Source: an uncultured Ruminococcus sp. (GTDB lineage: Bacteria; Bacillota; Clostridia; Oscillospirales; Ruminococcaceae). From it: a stretch of 6,412 nucleotides of DNA. Below are positions 5,831 to 6,412 of this stretch, piece by piece. The notes under the pieces are model-generated. The model did not search any database and was not told the origin of the DNA. It worked only from the letters and a program-made list of their open reading frames with translations. Made by a program: the position numbers and the translations under genes. The DNA is taken from positions 1 through 6,412 of the forward strand of contig CAMWVM010000099.1 of assembly GCA_947177715.1 (NCBI GenBank), read 5' to 3'. Within the stretch, counting starts at the first letter, position 1; each line of letters begins with the position of its first letter.

Positions 5831-5894
5831 AACTTATATGTTTATACTATATAACCGATTTGTTATTCCAATTTTGAGATGAATATTGTATAAT
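5829..5894 (+). promoter_or_regulatory. Regulated promoter of the iron-sulfur flavoprotein gene
   Basis: This is the third full copy of the shared layout: dyad TTAAC-TTATAT-GTTTA (5829-5844), six bases, ATAAC-CGATTT-GTTAT (5851-5866, here a perfect inverted repeat), -35 TTCCAA (5866-5871), 17 bases and TATAAT (5889-5894). The dyad matches 11 of 16 bases of the 1844-1859 copy at exactly the same distance from the -10. Because the sequence between the elements has diverged, the retained spacing suggests selection rather than recent copying. Confidence 0.72.
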
Positions 5895-5924
5895 TAATGC
5901 AGTAACAGAAAAGGAGTGTTTATT

Positions 5925-6412
5925 ATGAAAGTAATGCTGGTAAACGGAGCGCCTCACGAAAAAGGCTGTACATACACCGCTCTTACAGAGGCAGCAAAAG
6001 CATTGAATGAATTGGGAATAGAAACCGAAATATTTTGGATAGGCAACAAGCCGATCGGTGGCTGCATCGCCTGCAAAAAATGCACAGAAACAGGTAACTG
6101 TGTGTTTAACGACAAGGTGAATGAGTTCCGTCAAAAGGCTTACAAGGCTGACGGATTTGTGTTCGGCTCTCCCGTTCATTACGGCTCGGCAAGCGGAAAT
6201 ATGACAGCATTTATGGACAGACTTTTCTATTCCGAGCTTTGCGGCAACGGCAATAAAGCGTTTTATCTAAAGCCTGCCGCCTGTGTTCTTTCGGCAAGAC
6301 GTGCAGGAACGACTGCGACCTTCGATCAGCTCAATAAATATTTTTCAATTCAGGAAATGCCCATAGTTTCTTCACGTTACTGGAATATGGTCCATGGTGC
6401 AAAGCCCGAGGA
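5925..6412 (+). CDS. Flavodoxin-fold iron-sulfur flavoprotein / NADPH-dependent FMN reductase, 3' end cut off by window
   Basis: The frame is open from ATG 5925 to the window edge, giving 162 codons of an incomplete protein. AAAAGGAGTG (5909-5918) is a strong ribosome site. The N-terminus MKVMLVNGAPHEKGCTYTAL contains the first strand and the phosphate-binding loop of the NADPH-dependent FMN reductase family. SPVHYGSASGNMTAFMDR (82-99) is the flavin-contacting loop. Between them is a compact cysteine motif, C47-x2-C50-x2-C53-x5-C59, which fits the CX2CX2CX4-7C of Isf-type iron-sulfur flavoproteins that hold a 4Fe-4S cluster. There is no signal peptide, so it is cytoplasmic, unlike the other three flavodoxin-type proteins here. 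It probably transfers electrons between FMN and a small acceptor; donor and acceptor are unknown. It has its own copy of the shared regulated promoter. Confidence 0.87.
   Translation, partial: MKVMLVNGAPHEKGCTYTALTEAAKALNELGIETEIFWIGNKPIGGCIACKKCTETGNCVFNDKVNEFRQKAYKADGFVFGSPVHYGSASGNMTAFMDRLFYSELCGNGNKAFYLKPAACVLSARRAGTTATFDQLNKYFSIQEMPIVSSRYWNMVHGAKPE

Noticed and set aside
5847..6179. Reverse-strand 110-codon open frame opposite the iron-sulfur flavoprotein
   Set aside because: It lies opposite a clear forward gene with recognised motifs and shows no ribosome site or family resemblance. The other reverse-strand frames were rejected for the same reason.
1..6412. CRISPR arrays, tRNA or rRNA genes, insertion sequences, or a toxin-antitoxin or defence system
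   Set aside because: No spaced direct repeats, cloverleaf or rRNA signatures, transposase motifs or terminal repeats were seen.

Overview
The window looks like chromosome from a Gram-positive, low-to-medium GC gut-type Clostridia (Ruminococcaceae/Oscillospiraceae-like). The support is strong AGGAGG-type ribosome sites, Firmicutes-style lipoprotein signals, AT-rich promoters with TATAAT boxes, and protein families common there. The genus is inference. All convincing genes lie on the + strand.

Layout. Positions 1-116 hold an unidentified end of something upstream and a GNRA-type hairpin. A first operon (promoter 117-183) encodes a flavodoxin-domain lipoprotein (230-1003) and a membrane-anchored flavodoxin-domain protein with a C-terminal transmembrane hairpin (1016-1792), and ends at a hairpin terminator (1803-1836). 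A second operon (promoter 1843-1909) encodes another flavodoxin lipoprotein (1956-2648), a lipoprotein with a C39-like cysteine-peptidase domain (2654-3814) and a 26-codon stub of an aldo/keto reductase gene (3836-3916). Next come an intact aldo/keto reductase of a different subfamily (3998-4840), a LysR-type regulator with its own promoter and a perfect 20-bp dyad (4875-4894; gene 4915-5802), a bidirectional-looking terminator (5807-5830), and the start of a flavodoxin-fold iron-sulfur flavoprotein/FMN reductase (5925 to the window end).

The main discovery is in the non-coding DNA. The promoters at 117-183, 1843-1909 and 5829-5894 share one architecture to the base: a dyad TTAAC-N6-GTTnA, six bases, a second site ATAAC-N6-(G/A)TTnT, a poor -35 (TTCCAA or TTCCCT) touching that second site, exactly 17 bases, then TATAAT. 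The dyad sits near -65 and the second site near -42, with centres 22 bp (two helical turns) apart. This is the recognition-site plus activation-site arrangement known for LysR-type activators. A fourth, degenerate copy lies before the aldo/keto reductase. It keeps only the right half of the dyad, because the truncated reductase gene runs into the middle of the operator. A related AAC-N6-GTT dyad follows the -10 of the LysR gene itself. The simplest model is one local LysR regulon: the regulator activates three or four units and represses its own gene.

As a system, this would be an inducible redox-stress cluster. Three flavodoxin domains are predicted to sit outside the membrane, and a cytoplasmic carbonyl reductase and a cytoplasmic Fe-S flavoprotein sit inside. 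The inducer, the electron donors and acceptors, and the role of the C39-like lipoprotein cannot be read from the sequence.
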